The notes under the pieces are model-generated. The model was not told the origin of the DNA and searched no databases. It saw only the letters and a list, made by a program, of their open reading frames with translations. From Candidatus Adlerbacteria bacterium (GTDB lineage Bacteria > Patescibacteriota > Minisyncoccia > Phycocordibacterales > SBAW01), in assembly GCA_903840375.1 (NCBI GenBank), contig CAIMFR010000072.1, positions 1 through 43,347 on the forward strand: 43,347 nt of DNA, given 5' to 3'. Both the position numbers and the translations under genes were made by a program. This document shows, in pieces, positions 1-8,443 of this stretch (position 1 is its first letter; every line of letters starts with the position of its first letter).

Positions 1-1
1 A

Positions 2-154
2 CGTGTCATATGAGCTGTAGCCGGATCCGCCAACATCTTCGTCATCTGCATGGGCGACATTTATCGGGAAAATGGTCATGCACGCGCACAACATAACCGC
101 CGCGAGTGCGACTTTTTTAGAAATCGGGAAATATTTTGATGTTTTATAGTTCAT
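2..154 (-). CDS. Secreted protein, 5' end only (cut by window edge)
   Basis: Reading on the minus strand from the ATG at 154, an open frame runs off the left edge of the window, giving 51 residues. It begins MNYKTSKYFPISKKVALAAV, followed by a hydrophobic stretch and an Ala-His-Ala site just before an acidic DDED segment. This is a typical Sec signal peptide with cleavage expected after about residue 38. The mature part seen here is acidic and then rich in Gly and Ser. The function cannot be told from this fragment. It lies downstream of the lipoprotein gene but is separated from it by a terminator, so it should have its own promoter in 155-221; I could not define one convincingly. Confidence 0.6.
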   Translation of the reverse strand, partial: MNYKTSKYFPISKKVALAAVMLCACMTIFPINVAHADDEDVGGSGYSSYDT

Positions 155-221
155 AAGTCTTCGCGACCTAACCTATAAGCACAAAAGCAGTGTATCATTC
201 TTTATGTATATTGTCAATATA

Positions 222-255
222 TAAGAAAAGGCCGCTCCTTGGTTAGGGAGCGGCC
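222..255 (-). terminator. Rho-independent terminator of the lipoprotein gene
   Basis: Perfect 9-bp inverted repeat (230-238 with 247-255, GC-rich GGCCGCTCC arm, 8-base loop). On the minus strand it is followed by TTTTCTTATA. It lies 15 bases past the stop codon of the 271-1113 gene. Confidence 0.85.
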
Positions 256-270
256 AGTAACAATCGCCTT

Positions 271-1113
271 TTACGGCTTACGCACAACCGGATTTAGACA
301 AGCTTCAGACAAGAACGGGGCTTCCCTGCCATTTACCTGCGTCACAAGGAGTTTCTCTCCGGAATAGCAATCGCGGTGAAATTGCAGGTCTATTTTACCC
401 GCATCGTCTACACGGCCGAAGTCGGCGCCTTCCAGTAGCTGAGAAGTACAGACAACTTCCCTCACTTCGGAGCTCGAGAGCCATGAAGCGAATGCTTGAC
501 GGTTCGACCACGTGCGGCCGATCTGTTGGCCGACTATGGACATGATGCCTTCCGGTGATACACGGAGAACGCTTGCATCATTCCTGCGAATGATGCCGGC
601 AACCTCGGCCTGCGTCCAACACCCGTAATGTTTCGCAAACGCGTGCCAGTGTCCGGTATGAGATACATCGCGAGCAGAAACATTCTTAGCATGGAATACC
701 GACATGTCGCACGACTCCGACACAGTCTGCTGAACAACAGGAGGTGGCGGCACGAAGGTCGTCACTTCCTGCCTCACAGAAAAGTTCGGTGTGGTCACGG
801 CCTGCACTACCCGGATAGGCGGCGCTGCTTGCGCAACATTCGCCACTTCGTACGAATGAGTGCATTCCCAATGCCGATGGAATCCCCTTGTGGTCCATTC
901 CGCAGCAGTGAGCGTGCAACCTTCCTGTTGGTGCCGCAGGTCATCTGCGGACATGGGCGGTGCAGAATCGGTACGAGTCGTCTGTTTGAGCGGCCCCGAT
1001 GTATACACATTCGGCGCATACGAGGACGACGAACAACTTGTGCCGATGCATACCTGTGCTGCACAGCCACCAAGCGTGGTAACCATCAGAATCGCAAAGA
1101 GAAGTTTTCTCAT
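271..1113 (-). CDS. Putative lipoprotein of unknown function
   Basis: The 280-residue protein starts MRKLLFAILMVTTLGGCAAQ. The LGGC lipobox puts the lipid-modified cysteine at residue 17, so it should be processed by signal peptidase II and anchored to the outer face of the cytoplasmic membrane. After it come a Ser-rich linker and a roughly 230-residue region with several cysteines (CTL, WECTH, ESCDM, YGCW, VVCTS, RDCYS, SEACL) that could form disulfides. I do not recognise a domain. The start is supported by GGGAG seven bases upstream, a Shine-Dalgarno signal that most neighbours lack. A 32-base perfect palindrome lies just upstream and a terminator just downstream, so it looks monocistronic. 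Confidence 0.7.
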   Translation of the reverse strand: MRKLLFAILMVTTLGGCAAQVCIGTSCSSSSYAPNVYTSGPLKQTTRTDSAPPMSADDLRHQQEGCTLTAAEWTTRGFHRHWECTHSYEVANVAQAAPPIRVVQAVTTPNFSVRQEVTTFVPPPPVVQQTVSESCDMSVFHAKNVSARDVSHTGHWHAFAKHYGCWTQAEVAGIIRRNDASVLRVSPEGIMSIVGQQIGRTWSNRQAFASWLSSSEVREVVCTSQLLEGADFGRVDDAGKIDLQFHRDCYSGEKLLVTQVNGREAPFLSEACLNPVVRKP

Positions 1114-1136
1114 CGCACATCTCCCATGTGTTTTTA

Positions 1137-1168
1137 TCCACTAATTTCGCATATGCGAAATTAGTGGA
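1137..1168. repeat. 32-bp perfect palindrome upstream of the lipoprotein gene
   Basis: Bases 1137-1152 are the exact reverse complement of 1153-1168, with GCAT/ATGC at the centre. As RNA it would form a 14-bp stem with a 4-base loop, but neither strand has a U-tract after it, so it is not a normal terminator. It ends 24 bases before the lipoprotein start and adjoins the AT-rich stretch where its -10 region should be. An operator for a dimeric regulator is as likely as a transcript-end hairpin of the sortase gene. Confidence 0.6.
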
Positions 1169-1236
1169 TGTTCTGCTGATATTTCTAAAAGAACTTCCGC
1201 TCCGCTTTGCGAAGACGTATCCGATCACCTCTCGAA

Positions 1237-1893
1237 TTATTTCGAGACGAGCGGGTATGTCCCTACAAAGTCCGCACTGACGACGAACCGCGTATTTTTT
1301 GTTGCGAATGAATCGCAAGTCACGAGCACTAGATGTTTGTCTGCCGATGGAAGCGCGACCACATCCGCATCAGCTTGCGCTGTCGCGACACCGGTCACTT
1401 TGTATCGGTACTCATTGCTCTGCGAGTAGACGCTCACCATATCGCCTACTTTTAGATTCTGAATACCGTCGAAGGTTTTGTATGCCTGGTTATGCACGAC
1501 CGGCAAGTAACTCGAATGTCCGAAGAGCAACATTGTTCCATCCACACCAAGAAGTGCCGAGCTCGGATAGCGCGCTGATCCGGTGAGAAGTGCCTCGTCA
1601 AGAACGGAAACATTAGCCGATGTCGGGTTGCTGACCTTTGCGCTAAGCCCGATACTTGTGGCTACGATCCGCACCGGCAGCTCGCCGTTTTTCTCGGCAG
1701 CTGCTTTTGACACAGAAGGAGTCGCCGTTGCCTGTATAGAAACAACAGCATCCTGGCTCGTGTTTGCTTGTGCATGATCAGGCAGCAAGTCGGCAATGAA
1801 AAGCACAGAAAACGTAAGCGCCAAAATGCCGGCAAATGCAAGCAAAAAACCCTTACCATGCTCCGCTATTTCATGTATTACTCCGCGTGCCAT
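1237..1893 (-). CDS. Sortase-family transpeptidase
   Basis: The 218-residue protein has one N-terminal membrane helix (about residues 15-37), a low-complexity linker, and a sortase beta-barrel domain from about residue 72. The catalytic triad is visible: His126 in LFGHSS, Cys193 in LVTCDSF (the TLxTC motif) and Arg202 in NTRFVV. Sortases cleave a C-terminal sorting signal on secreted proteins and join them to the cell surface or to each other. No clear LPxTG-type substrate ends inside this window, so the partner is unknown. The small single-domain form with an N-terminal anchor resembles class D/E sortases. The promoter in front is the best in the window and places the transcript start at or very near this ATG. 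Confidence 0.9.
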   Translation of the reverse strand: MARGVIHEIAEHGKGFLLAFAGILALTFSVLFIADLLPDHAQANTSQDAVVSIQATATPSVSKAAAEKNGELPVRIVATSIGLSAKVSNPTSANVSVLDEALLTGSARYPSSALLGVDGTMLLFGHSSYLPVVHNQAYKTFDGIQNLKVGDMVSVYSQSNEYRYKVTGVATAQADADVVALPSADKHLVLVTCDSFATKNTRFVVSADFVGTYPLVSK

Positions 1894-1902
1894 ACCTCGA
1901 AC

Positions 1903-1931
1903 ATGGTAGCAGAAACCATGCTAAATGTCAA
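1903..1931 (-). promoter_or_regulatory. Promoter of the sortase gene (leaderless type)
   Basis: On the minus strand TTGACA (1926-1931), 17 bases, then TGC plus TACCAT (-10 at 1903-1908), then 9 bases to the ATG at 1893. The -35 matches consensus exactly and the -10 is of the extended TGn type. Confidence 0.75.
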
Positions 1932-1945
1932 TACCCACCAAGCAG

Positions 1946-3994
1946 CTAGAGGTCTAGCTTTGCCAATTTGGCGTTGCTCTGTATGAACGATTTGCGGGAC
2001 GGGACGTCTTCACCCATAAGAATATCGAAGACCGTATCGGCATCAGCGGCATCCTCGACGCGCACCTGCTTGAGTATTCGGTGCGCGGGATCCATCGTCG
2101 TCTCCCACAACTCCTCGGAATTCATTTCTCCAAGACCTTTATAACGCTGGATATGGATACGCACCTGCTTCGCCTTCCCTGCGTCTTCTTCAGACTCGGG
2201 AGCTTCTCCGCCTTCCACAGCCTCGACTTCCTCCGCGAGCGCGGCGTCTTTGCCGAGAAGTCGTGTCTTTTCTTCATCGGAATATGCATACATCACTTCT
2301 TTGCCGCGTTTGATCTTGTACAGCGGAGGCTGTGCAATGTACACGAACCCGCCGTCGACAAGCGGACGGAAATGGCGATACAGAAGCGTGAGCAGAAGCG
2401 TGCGAATGTGCGCACCGTCGACATCGGCATCGGTCGCGAGAATTATTTTGTGATAGCGGAGCTTTTCAATATTAAACGTTTCGCCGATGGCACACCCGAG
2501 TGCAACGACGAGATTTTTTATCTGCTCTGAACCGAGCATCTTGTCGAGGCGTGCGCGCTCGACGTTGAGTATCTTACCTCGCAACGGGAGTATCGCCTGC
2601 GTGCGGCGATCACGACCGGTCTTGGCGGTGCCACCTGCCGAGTCTCCCTCTACCACGAAGAGTTCCGATTCAGCCGCGTCTTTACTCTGGCAATCAGCCA
2701 GCTTACCCGGAAGCGTCATACCTTCGAGCGCACCCTTTCGCAGAACGGAATCTTTCGCAGCCTTCGCGGCCTTACGAGCTTTGAGCGCGAGAATTGTTTT
2801 GGAAATGATCGCTTTCGCATCATCGGGATTTTCTTCGAGGAACATCGAGAATGACTCCGCAAACACGGAATCCACCGCGCCGCGCGCCTCGACACTGCCG
2901 AGCTTGCCCTTCGTCTGACCCTCGAACTGGATCTCGCGAAGCTTCACCGACACGACCGCGGTGAGGCCTTCGAGCACATCGTCTCCGGTGAAATTTTCTT
3001 CACTCTCCCTGAGAGAATTATTTTTACGCGCGTAACCGTTGAGAGTACGAGTAAGTGCCGTGCGAAAACCCGTGATGTGCGTGCCGCCTTCGCTATTGTA
3101 AATATTGTTCGCGAACGGAAAGATGCGCGATGAAATATCGTCTGCATATTGCAATGCTATTTCCACATCGACGCCATCCTGCTCTTTTTCGATATAGAAA
3201 ATATTTTTGTGTGCGGGCTTCTGATAGCGGTTATAGAACGACACAAGCGAGCGCAAGCCTCCCTCGAAGTAGAATGTCTGCGACGGTGAATCGGAAAGCT
3301 TACTTCGGATGTAAAGCCCCTTACCCGCCTCCGGCAACTCCATACCGCTTTCGCGAGCATCGATTATCGTGATGCGAAGTCCTTTCACCAAATACGCCTG
3401 CTCGCGCAAGTGCGAAACTATTTTATCGAAATCATAAATCGTCGTAGTGGTGAAAATACTCGGATCAGCCTGAAAGATGATGACCGTGCCATGAAGCCGC
3501 GATGAGCCGAGCTTTTTGACTGAAGCTTTTTTCTTGCCAAATGTATACTCTTGCTCGAACGCGCCGCCGTCACGATATACTTCTGCGCGCATGTAGGTCG
3601 AGAGTGCATTCACCACCGAGCCGCCGACGCCGTGAAGACCGCCGGACACTTTATATCCCTCACCGCCGAACTTGCCGCCGGCATGGAGCGTCGTCATGAT
3701 GGTTTCGAGCGCGGAGACTTTCGTCTGTTTGTGGATGTCGACAGGAATACCGCGGCCGTTGTCTGCCACACGAACAACATTTCCGGGCAGAATTACCACC
3801 TCGATGTCGTTAGAAAAGCCACCCATCGCCTCATCGCGCGAGTTGTCGAAGATCTCCCATACCAAGTGGTGCAAGCCGTCCGGACCGGTCGTGCCAATGT
3901 ACATACCAGGGCGGCGACGCACAGCCTCGAGCCCCTCGAGAACAGTGATATCTGCGGCACTATATGAACTCTTTTTTGCCTTATCGTCTGCCAT
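1946..3994 (-). CDS. gyrB: DNA gyrase subunit B
   Basis: This 682-residue type IIA topoisomerase ATPase subunit would act with GyrA to introduce negative supercoils. The GHKL ATPase site is intact: Glu47, Asp50-Asn51, DNGRGIP at 78-84, GGKFG near 106 and HGVGG at 121-125. The QTK loop is at 360-362. The Toprim domain has EGDSAGG (449-455) and the metal-binding DADVDGAHI (522-530), and the tail has QRYKGLGEMN. An acidic Glu/Ala-rich insert (about 570-587) precedes the tail. The length is close to Gram-positive GyrB, without the extra domain of E. coli. ParE is the alternative; I favour GyrB, but no gyrA is in view. The gene has its own promoter and diverges from a glycosyltransferase. Confidence 0.9.
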   Translation of the reverse strand: MADDKAKKSSYSAADITVLEGLEAVRRRPGMYIGTTGPDGLHHLVWEIFDNSRDEAMGGFSNDIEVVILPGNVVRVADNGRGIPVDIHKQTKVSALETIMTTLHAGGKFGGEGYKVSGGLHGVGGSVVNALSTYMRAEVYRDGGAFEQEYTFGKKKASVKKLGSSRLHGTVIIFQADPSIFTTTTIYDFDKIVSHLREQAYLVKGLRITIIDARESGMELPEAGKGLYIRSKLSDSPSQTFYFEGGLRSLVSFYNRYQKPAHKNIFYIEKEQDGVDVEIALQYADDISSRIFPFANNIYNSEGGTHITGFRTALTRTLNGYARKNNSLRESEENFTGDDVLEGLTAVVSVKLREIQFEGQTKGKLGSVEARGAVDSVFAESFSMFLEENPDDAKAIISKTILALKARKAAKAAKDSVLRKGALEGMTLPGKLADCQSKDAAESELFVVEGDSAGGTAKTGRDRRTQAILPLRGKILNVERARLDKMLGSEQIKNLVVALGCAIGETFNIEKLRYHKIILATDADVDGAHIRTLLLTLLYRHFRPLVDGGFVYIAQPPLYKIKRGKEVMYAYSDEEKTRLLGKDAALAEEVEAVEGGEAPESEEDAGKAKQVRIHIQRYKGLGEMNSEELWETTMDPAHRILKQVRVEDAADADTVFDILMGEDVPSRKSFIQSNAKLAKLDL

Positions 3995-4006
3995 AGTGAT
4001 ACGAAT

Positions 4007-4035
4007 AGTATATCAGAAAATGACACTAAATGGAA
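4007..4035 (-). promoter_or_regulatory. Promoter of gyrB
   Basis: Minus-strand extended -10 TGA-TATACT (hexamer at 4007-4012), 12 bases before the ATG. Seventeen bases further up is TTCCAT (4030-4035), a poor -35 that recurs at the same spacing before pheS. The expected leader is only about 5 bases. Confidence 0.6.
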
Positions 4036-4082
4036 GCTAAAAAATAGAGAAAATAGGGCTTACCTAAGGGTCAATTATGCGC

Positions 4083-4088
4083 TACCAT
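4083..4088 (+). promoter_or_regulatory. Possible -10 of the 4096 glycosyltransferase gene
   Basis: TACCAT, the same hexamer as the sortase -10, lies 7 bases before the ATG. No clear -35; TTACCT is 17 bases upstream. Confidence 0.4.
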
Positions 4089-4095
4089 TGCACAC

Positions 4096-4860
4096 ATGAC
4101 TCTCGACATATTGCTGCGGACATGCAACCGAAGCGAGAACAACCCCACAATGAAGCGCATTGTGACAGTCGATCGTGATGAACTTATCCTGCGCGGATTG
4201 CGGTCACTCATAACATCTATAAATACTGTGCCGGAGGAAATGCGAAGCAGCATCAAGCTCACGATCATCGACGATTCGACTCCCGAGTTTCAGAAAAAAC
4301 TTTTCAAATTGGCGAGTACTTGTCTGTGTAAGAAAAATTTTATCCGTGTTCATCTGGACAATAATGCGTCGATGAAATATTGCTACGAATATGCGATGGG
4401 ACACTTCCACGATGTCATCTATTTTGCAGAAGATGATTACCTGTACTTCCCTTCCTGTATACAGGAGATGGTAGAAGAATATGAAAACTTCACACTCAAT
4501 CTCGGCGGCAACTTCGTGGCGATACACCCGGCGGACTCACCGCTGGAATATTTCCCGAAAGAGATCCGCGAGGCGCGCATCGTGCTCGGTTCACATCGAC
4601 ACTGGCGCACATCGGTCAGCTCTCCCTTCTCGCTCATGCTGCCGAAAAAGGCATTCGTGAAGCACTATCAAAAATTCATGGATTATTCCAAGTTCGACGG
4701 CGTGATCTACCAAGAGGCGAGCACTATCAACCACATGTTCGTCGAAGGCGTTTTTCTTTTTACACCGATCCCGACGCTCGCCTTTCACCTCGGCTACCTA
4801 TACCCGCCGGCGCCACACGCACAGCATGAAGAATTGTGGGAAGAAAATGCGTCGCACTAA
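4096..4860 (+). CDS. Glycosyltransferase-like protein (GT-A fold), paralogue of two others in the window
   Basis: The 254-residue protein starts MTLDILLRTCNRS and has the layout of a nucleotide-sugar-dependent GT-A transferase: LTIIDDS near residue 56-61, and FAEDDYLYFP with the acidic EDDY at 112-115 that probably takes the place of the DXD metal/sugar-nucleotide site. It ends with TPIPTLAFH and HEELWEENA. The same ordered motifs occur in 40204-40977 and in the middle domain of 34329-36821, so these are three members of one family. No signal peptide or membrane segment is visible, so it should act in the cytoplasm. It lies about 30 kb from the main glycan cluster, and its 3' end overlaps the end of pheT by 4 bases. 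Donor and acceptor are unknown. Confidence 0.75.
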   Translation: MTLDILLRTCNRSENNPTMKRIVTVDRDELILRGLRSLITSINTVPEEMRSSIKLTIIDDSTPEFQKKLFKLASTCLCKKNFIRVHLDNNASMKYCYEYAMGHFHDVIYFAEDDYLYFPSCIQEMVEEYENFTLNLGGNFVAIHPADSPLEYFPKEIREARIVLGSHRHWRTSVSSPFSLMLPKKAFVKHYQKFMDYSKFDGVIYQEASTINHMFVEGVFLFTPIPTLAFHLGYLYPPAPHAQHEELWEENASH

Positions 4861-6773
4861 CGTATCTCGTATCCCTTTTCACGAAGTGCATCAGAAACTT
4901 TTTCCAGTATCTGTTGGACTTCTGTGTCGAGAAGCGTGCGGTCGAATGATTGGAAGATGAGGCGAAATGCAAGCGAGACTTTTCCGTTTTTCTCGAACCG
5001 GTCGAATAGTTCGGAGCGGACAAGCAAGTCTCCAGCATTCTCGCGAATGAGCGACAGAATACTATCTGCATTCGTATCGCCCGACACCCACAAGGCAATG
5101 TCGCGCACGATGTATGGATATTTGGAAAATGATCGATACCGCACGGCGATTGAGACAGGAAGGTCGTCGTAAGAGGAAGGAGTCTCCAGGTGACTGAATA
5201 TTCCAGTCAGATTATATTCCTCAAATGTACCAGGGCCGTTTCTCATGATCAATGACGGTTCAAGTGATGAGACTTTTGGAGAAGACATTATTTCGTTGAG
5301 ACCATTCACAAAATCTTTCAGCGTCGGTTGTTTTTTTACAGGTTCGACCATAAGACCGAGCGAAAGTCTTTCTTCTCCTTTTTGCCAAACAGTGCCCACC
5401 TCAAACAAACGGACCTGCGCCAATCCGAGCAGCTCCTTGTTATGCACGTTCTTATCGAGCGACCCTTTCAATCCGTCCCGCAGATCTTTGCGTAAAAATG
5501 AACGCACGCCATCGACTTTGTTGAGAACGACACGTTCGCCTTCTTCTGCAAAAACAGTGGTGAACACTTCTGAAAATCCTTGTGAGACAAGATATTCGCG
5601 GATGTTTTCGCTCCAGTAAAAAGTATTGTTTACCTCGGGTGTTTTTTCAAACTTCGGCAACAGTCCTGCCGGAATTGCATCGTATCCAATGATGCGCACA
5701 ACTTCCTCTGCCAGATCCTCAGGGATTGCAATGTCGAGACGCTCAAATGGGACTACCACAGAGTAGATCTCATCACTTTTCTCAAATGAAAAACCAAGCC
5801 ACGTGAACACGTCTTCAATTTCCTTTTCGCTGATGTCTATACCGAGCACTTTGCGAATTTGCTGCACGGAAGCTGAGACGGTCATCGACTTCTGCGGCTG
5901 CGGATACACGTCGACAAATCCTTCCAGCTTCCCGCCTGCAAGTTCTACGATTAGATCGGCGACTGCACGCATGCCGTATGCCGCGATCTCCGGAGAAATG
6001 ACTTGCTCGAACCGCGTCGATGCATCAGTGCGAAGTTTCAACGCAGCAGCGGTCTTGCGCACAGACACGCCGCCGAAGTTTGCAGACTCGATGATAATGT
6101 CTGTTGTGTTCTCATCGATGGCCGCCGGCATGCCGCCCTTTATTCCCGCGATGCCAATGGCAACGTCGGCATTTGCGTCTGCGATGACAAGCATAGAATC
6201 CGTGAGCGTGTATTCTTTCTCATCAAGCGCAAGCATCTTTTCTCCCGGCTTCGCTTTACGCACCGCGATATTCCACTTTCCGTTTTCATTCTTTAATTTG
6301 ACGGCGTCGAATGCGTGGAGCGGCTGGCCGATGTTGAACATCACAAAGTTTGTCGCATCTACAATATTGTTGATCGAGCGCTGCCCCATCGACTCTAATC
6401 TTTCTCGCAACCATCTCGGCGACTCACCAACTTTCACGCCGCGCACCACGGCGGCAATGTATCGCTTGCACAACGTATCGTCTATCGAAACAGAAATCAG
6501 ATCTGTCTTTGCATCGAGAACGGGTTTGTCCGAGAATGGATCGTGCGCAATCGGCATTTTCAAAATAGCGGAAACTTCTTTCGCGATCCCGCGATGCGAG
6601 AGACAGTCGTGCCCGCGGTTCGGCGTCACCTTCACATCGAGCACATCGTCGCCGTTTATTTTTTCCACACCGTCTATTTCGAACACATGGAATGTTAGCG
6701 CATCAGAAAGCGTTGCCGCGTCCGGAAGCGGTGTATCAAAAAAAGTTTGCAGCCAATTTCTGGAGATTTTCAT
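4857..6773 (-). CDS. pheT: Phenylalanine-tRNA ligase beta subunit, reduced form
   Basis: PheT pairs with PheS to charge tRNA-Phe. I chose the start MKISRNWLQTFFDTP at 6773 because this is the conserved PheT N-terminus and a -10 hexamer sits 8 bases before it; the frame stays open upstream but overlaps the divergent sat gene. The 638 residues include the B1 start, B3/B4 editing region (QRSINNIVDATNFVM, QPLHAFD), B5, the catalytic-like core, and the C-terminal ferredoxin-like anticodon-binding domain (YPYIVRDIALWV to the end). The normal roughly 110-residue EMAP/OB tRNA-binding insert is absent: residue 40 or so runs straight from DGVEKI into LDVKVTPNRGHDCLS. Typical bacterial PheT is about 800 residues. 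pheS is 2 kb away, beyond sat. Confidence 0.93.
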   Translation of the reverse strand: MKISRNWLQTFFDTPLPDAATLSDALTFHVFEIDGVEKINGDDVLDVKVTPNRGHDCLSHRGIAKEVSAILKMPIAHDPFSDKPVLDAKTDLISVSIDDTLCKRYIAAVVRGVKVGESPRWLRERLESMGQRSINNIVDATNFVMFNIGQPLHAFDAVKLKNENGKWNIAVRKAKPGEKMLALDEKEYTLTDSMLVIADANADVAIGIAGIKGGMPAAIDENTTDIIIESANFGGVSVRKTAAALKLRTDASTRFEQVISPEIAAYGMRAVADLIVELAGGKLEGFVDVYPQPQKSMTVSASVQQIRKVLGIDISEKEIEDVFTWLGFSFEKSDEIYSVVVPFERLDIAIPEDLAEEVVRIIGYDAIPAGLLPKFEKTPEVNNTFYWSENIREYLVSQGFSEVFTTVFAEEGERVVLNKVDGVRSFLRKDLRDGLKGSLDKNVHNKELLGLAQVRLFEVGTVWQKGEERLSLGLMVEPVKKQPTLKDFVNGLNEIMSSPKVSSLEPSLIMRNGPGTFEEYNLTGIFSHLETPSSYDDLPVSIAVRYRSFSKYPYIVRDIALWVSGDTNADSILSLIRENAGDLLVRSELFDRFEKNGKVSLAFRLIFQSFDRTLLDTEVQQILEKVSDALREKGYEIR

Positions 6774-6781
6774 ACCTGAAC

Positions 6782-6787
6782 AGGATA
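6782..6787 (-). promoter_or_regulatory. Possible -10 of pheT
   Basis: Minus-strand TATCCT preceded by GTAC, 8 bases before the pheT ATG. The same GTAC plus TAT-type hexamer occurs at pheS. Confidence 0.4.
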
Positions 6788-6805
6788 GTACGAGAATACC
6801 ACGTA

Positions 6806-6814
6806 TGCTATACT
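6806..6814 (+). promoter_or_regulatory. Extended -10 promoter of sat-cysC (leaderless type)
   Basis: TGC-TATACT (hexamer 6809-6814) lies 9 bases before the ATG at 6824. No recognisable -35 at 17 bases, as is common with extended -10 promoters. Confidence 0.6.
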
Positions 6815-6823
6815 TTTTCAAAA

Positions 6824-8443
6824 ATGGATAACGCTCGTCTCCACCTAACCGACCGGCAACTCTATGACCTTGAACTCTTGCTGGTTGGAGGCTTTGCGCC
6901 ACTCACGGGGTTTTTAACAGAAGAAGAGTATAACTCTGTTGTCGATGACATGCGACTTCCGTCCGGCAAACTCTGGCCGATGCCTATCGTGCTCGATGTC
7001 GCATCAGCTGCGCAGTATGCGAAAGATCAACGAATTATTTTATGCGACCAGTCGGATAATCCGCTCGCGTATTTCACGATCTCGTCCATCTGTCAGCCGG
7101 ACAAACAGCGCGAAGCTTTCAATGTATATGGCACGACGGACGACACACACCCAGGCGTCCGATATCTCATGCACCACACGGGCTCGGTCTATCTCGGCGG
7201 CAAAATCGAACACATCGCACTTCCGCATCATTATGATTTTGCCGACATACGCCGCACACCGGCAGAACTGCGCGAAATATTTGCAAAGCGCGGGTGGAAT
7301 AAAGTCGCCGCATTCCAAACGAGAAATCCTGTGCACCGAGCGCACTTCACGCTCATGCAGCGCGCGCATCGCGAGAATGATATCAACGTTCTTCTTCATC
7401 CGGTCGTCGGCCCGACAAAAGAGGGCGACATCGACTACGTGACGCGCGTCAAAAGTTACAAACAACTTTACGAAGCTCGCATGAAAGATTTTGCGGAACT
7501 TTCACTGCTGCCGCTTGCAATGCGCATGGCAGGACCGCGCGAAGCGTTGTGGCATGCGCTCATTCGAAAAAATTACGGCTGCACACATTTCATCGTCGGG
7601 CGCGACCATGCCGGACCGGGCAAAGATAAAAATGGCGTTCCTTTTTACGGACCATACGACGCGCAAGAGCTCGCGCTTGCCCACCAAAAAGATCTCGGAA
7701 TAATTATTCTTCCACAACAGGAAATGCTCTATGTTCCGAAAGACGATACGTATCGCTCATGGCAGGAGATTCCCGCCGGAACAGAAACAAAAAACATTTC
7801 CGGCACGGCATTCCGTTCGATGCTTGCCGCCGGAGATCCCGTGCCCGAATGGTTTTCATTTCCGGAAGTCGTAGAGACATTGCGTGAAGGCGTGTCACAG
7901 CGCAGCAGAAAAGGCTGCACAATATTTCTCACTGGTTTGCCGTCCTCCGGCAAGTCCACCATTGCCGCCATTCTTGCAGGAAAACTTCGCGAGCTGCACG
8001 ACCGCAATGTTTCTCTTCTCGACGGCGACGTCGTGCGGCAACACTTGTCGAAAGGTCTCGGATTCTCGCGCGAGGATCGTGTTGAAAATATAAAGCGAAT
8101 CGGTTTTGTAGCATCGGAGATAACGAAACACGGCGGCGTTGCCATATGCTCCGCTATCGCGCCATACGCGGAATCGCGCGACCACAATCGTCAGACGATC
8201 GATCAGCACGGCGCATACATAGAGGTACATGTGGCCACGCCGCTCGCGGTGTGCATCGAGCGCGATGTTAAAGGTCTGTATAAAAAAGCACAAGCGGGGA
8301 TCATAAAACATTTCACCGGCATCGATGACCCGTACGAAGCACCGGAAAATCCGGAGGTGACGATAGACACCACGGACGAAACGCCGCAGCAGTCGGCAGA
8401 GCACATCATAGAACTCCTACGAAAACTCTCGGTAATTAAATAA
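6824..8443 (+). CDS. sat-cysC: Bifunctional ATP sulfurylase / APS kinase (PAPS synthetase)
   Basis: The 539-residue fusion first makes adenylylsulfate from sulfate and ATP and then phosphorylates it to PAPS. The N-terminal ATP sulfurylase (about 1-365) has FQTRNPVHRAHF, HPVVGPTKEGD, VGRDHAGPG and ISGTAFRSML. The C-terminal APS kinase (about 366-539) has the P-loop GLPSSGKST, LDGDVVRQHL and SAIAPYAESRD. The start MDNARLHLTDRQ at 6824 fits the family and the promoter; an upstream in-frame extension would overlap pheT. The sulfurylase-kinase order is known from Aquifex-type enzymes. No APS/PAPS reductase or sulfite reductase is in the window, so sulfation rather than assimilation is the likely purpose; a sulfotransferase lies at 33508-34332. 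The gene sits between pheT and pheS on the opposite strand. Confidence 0.93.
   Translation: MDNARLHLTDRQLYDLELLLVGGFAPLTGFLTEEEYNSVVDDMRLPSGKLWPMPIVLDVASAAQYAKDQRIILCDQSDNPLAYFTISSICQPDKQREAFNVYGTTDDTHPGVRYLMHHTGSVYLGGKIEHIALPHHYDFADIRRTPAELREIFAKRGWNKVAAFQTRNPVHRAHFTLMQRAHRENDINVLLHPVVGPTKEGDIDYVTRVKSYKQLYEARMKDFAELSLLPLAMRMAGPREALWHALIRKNYGCTHFIVGRDHAGPGKDKNGVPFYGPYDAQELALAHQKDLGIIILPQQEMLYVPKDDTYRSWQEIPAGTETKNISGTAFRSMLAAGDPVPEWFSFPEVVETLREGVSQRSRKGCTIFLTGLPSSGKSTIAAILAGKLRELHDRNVSLLDGDVVRQHLSKGLGFSREDRVENIKRIGFVASEITKHGGVAICSAIAPYAESRDHNRQTIDQHGAYIEVHVATPLAVCIERDVKGLYKKAQAGIIKHFTGIDDPYEAPENPEVTIDTTDETPQQSAEHIIELLRKLSVIK

Noticed and set aside
1137..1168. Palindrome as a XerCD dif site
   Set aside because: The half-site wording is superficially dif-like (ATTTCGCATA), but there is no 6-bp central spacer between arms and the arms are fully symmetric.
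5803..6831. Long open frame on the plus strand inside pheT
   Set aside because: Low-complexity Ser/Ala/Thr composition, wholly antisense to the well-supported pheT; a shadow frame.
6774..6902. 43-codon upstream extension of the pheT frame
   Set aside because: It overlaps the divergent sat-cysC start and promoter, has no PheT similarity, and MKISRNWLQTFF at 6773 is the conserved start.
6824..8443. Sat as part of dissimilatory sulfate metabolism
   Set aside because: The fused APS kinase and the absence of apr, dsr or reductase genes nearby point to PAPS synthesis.
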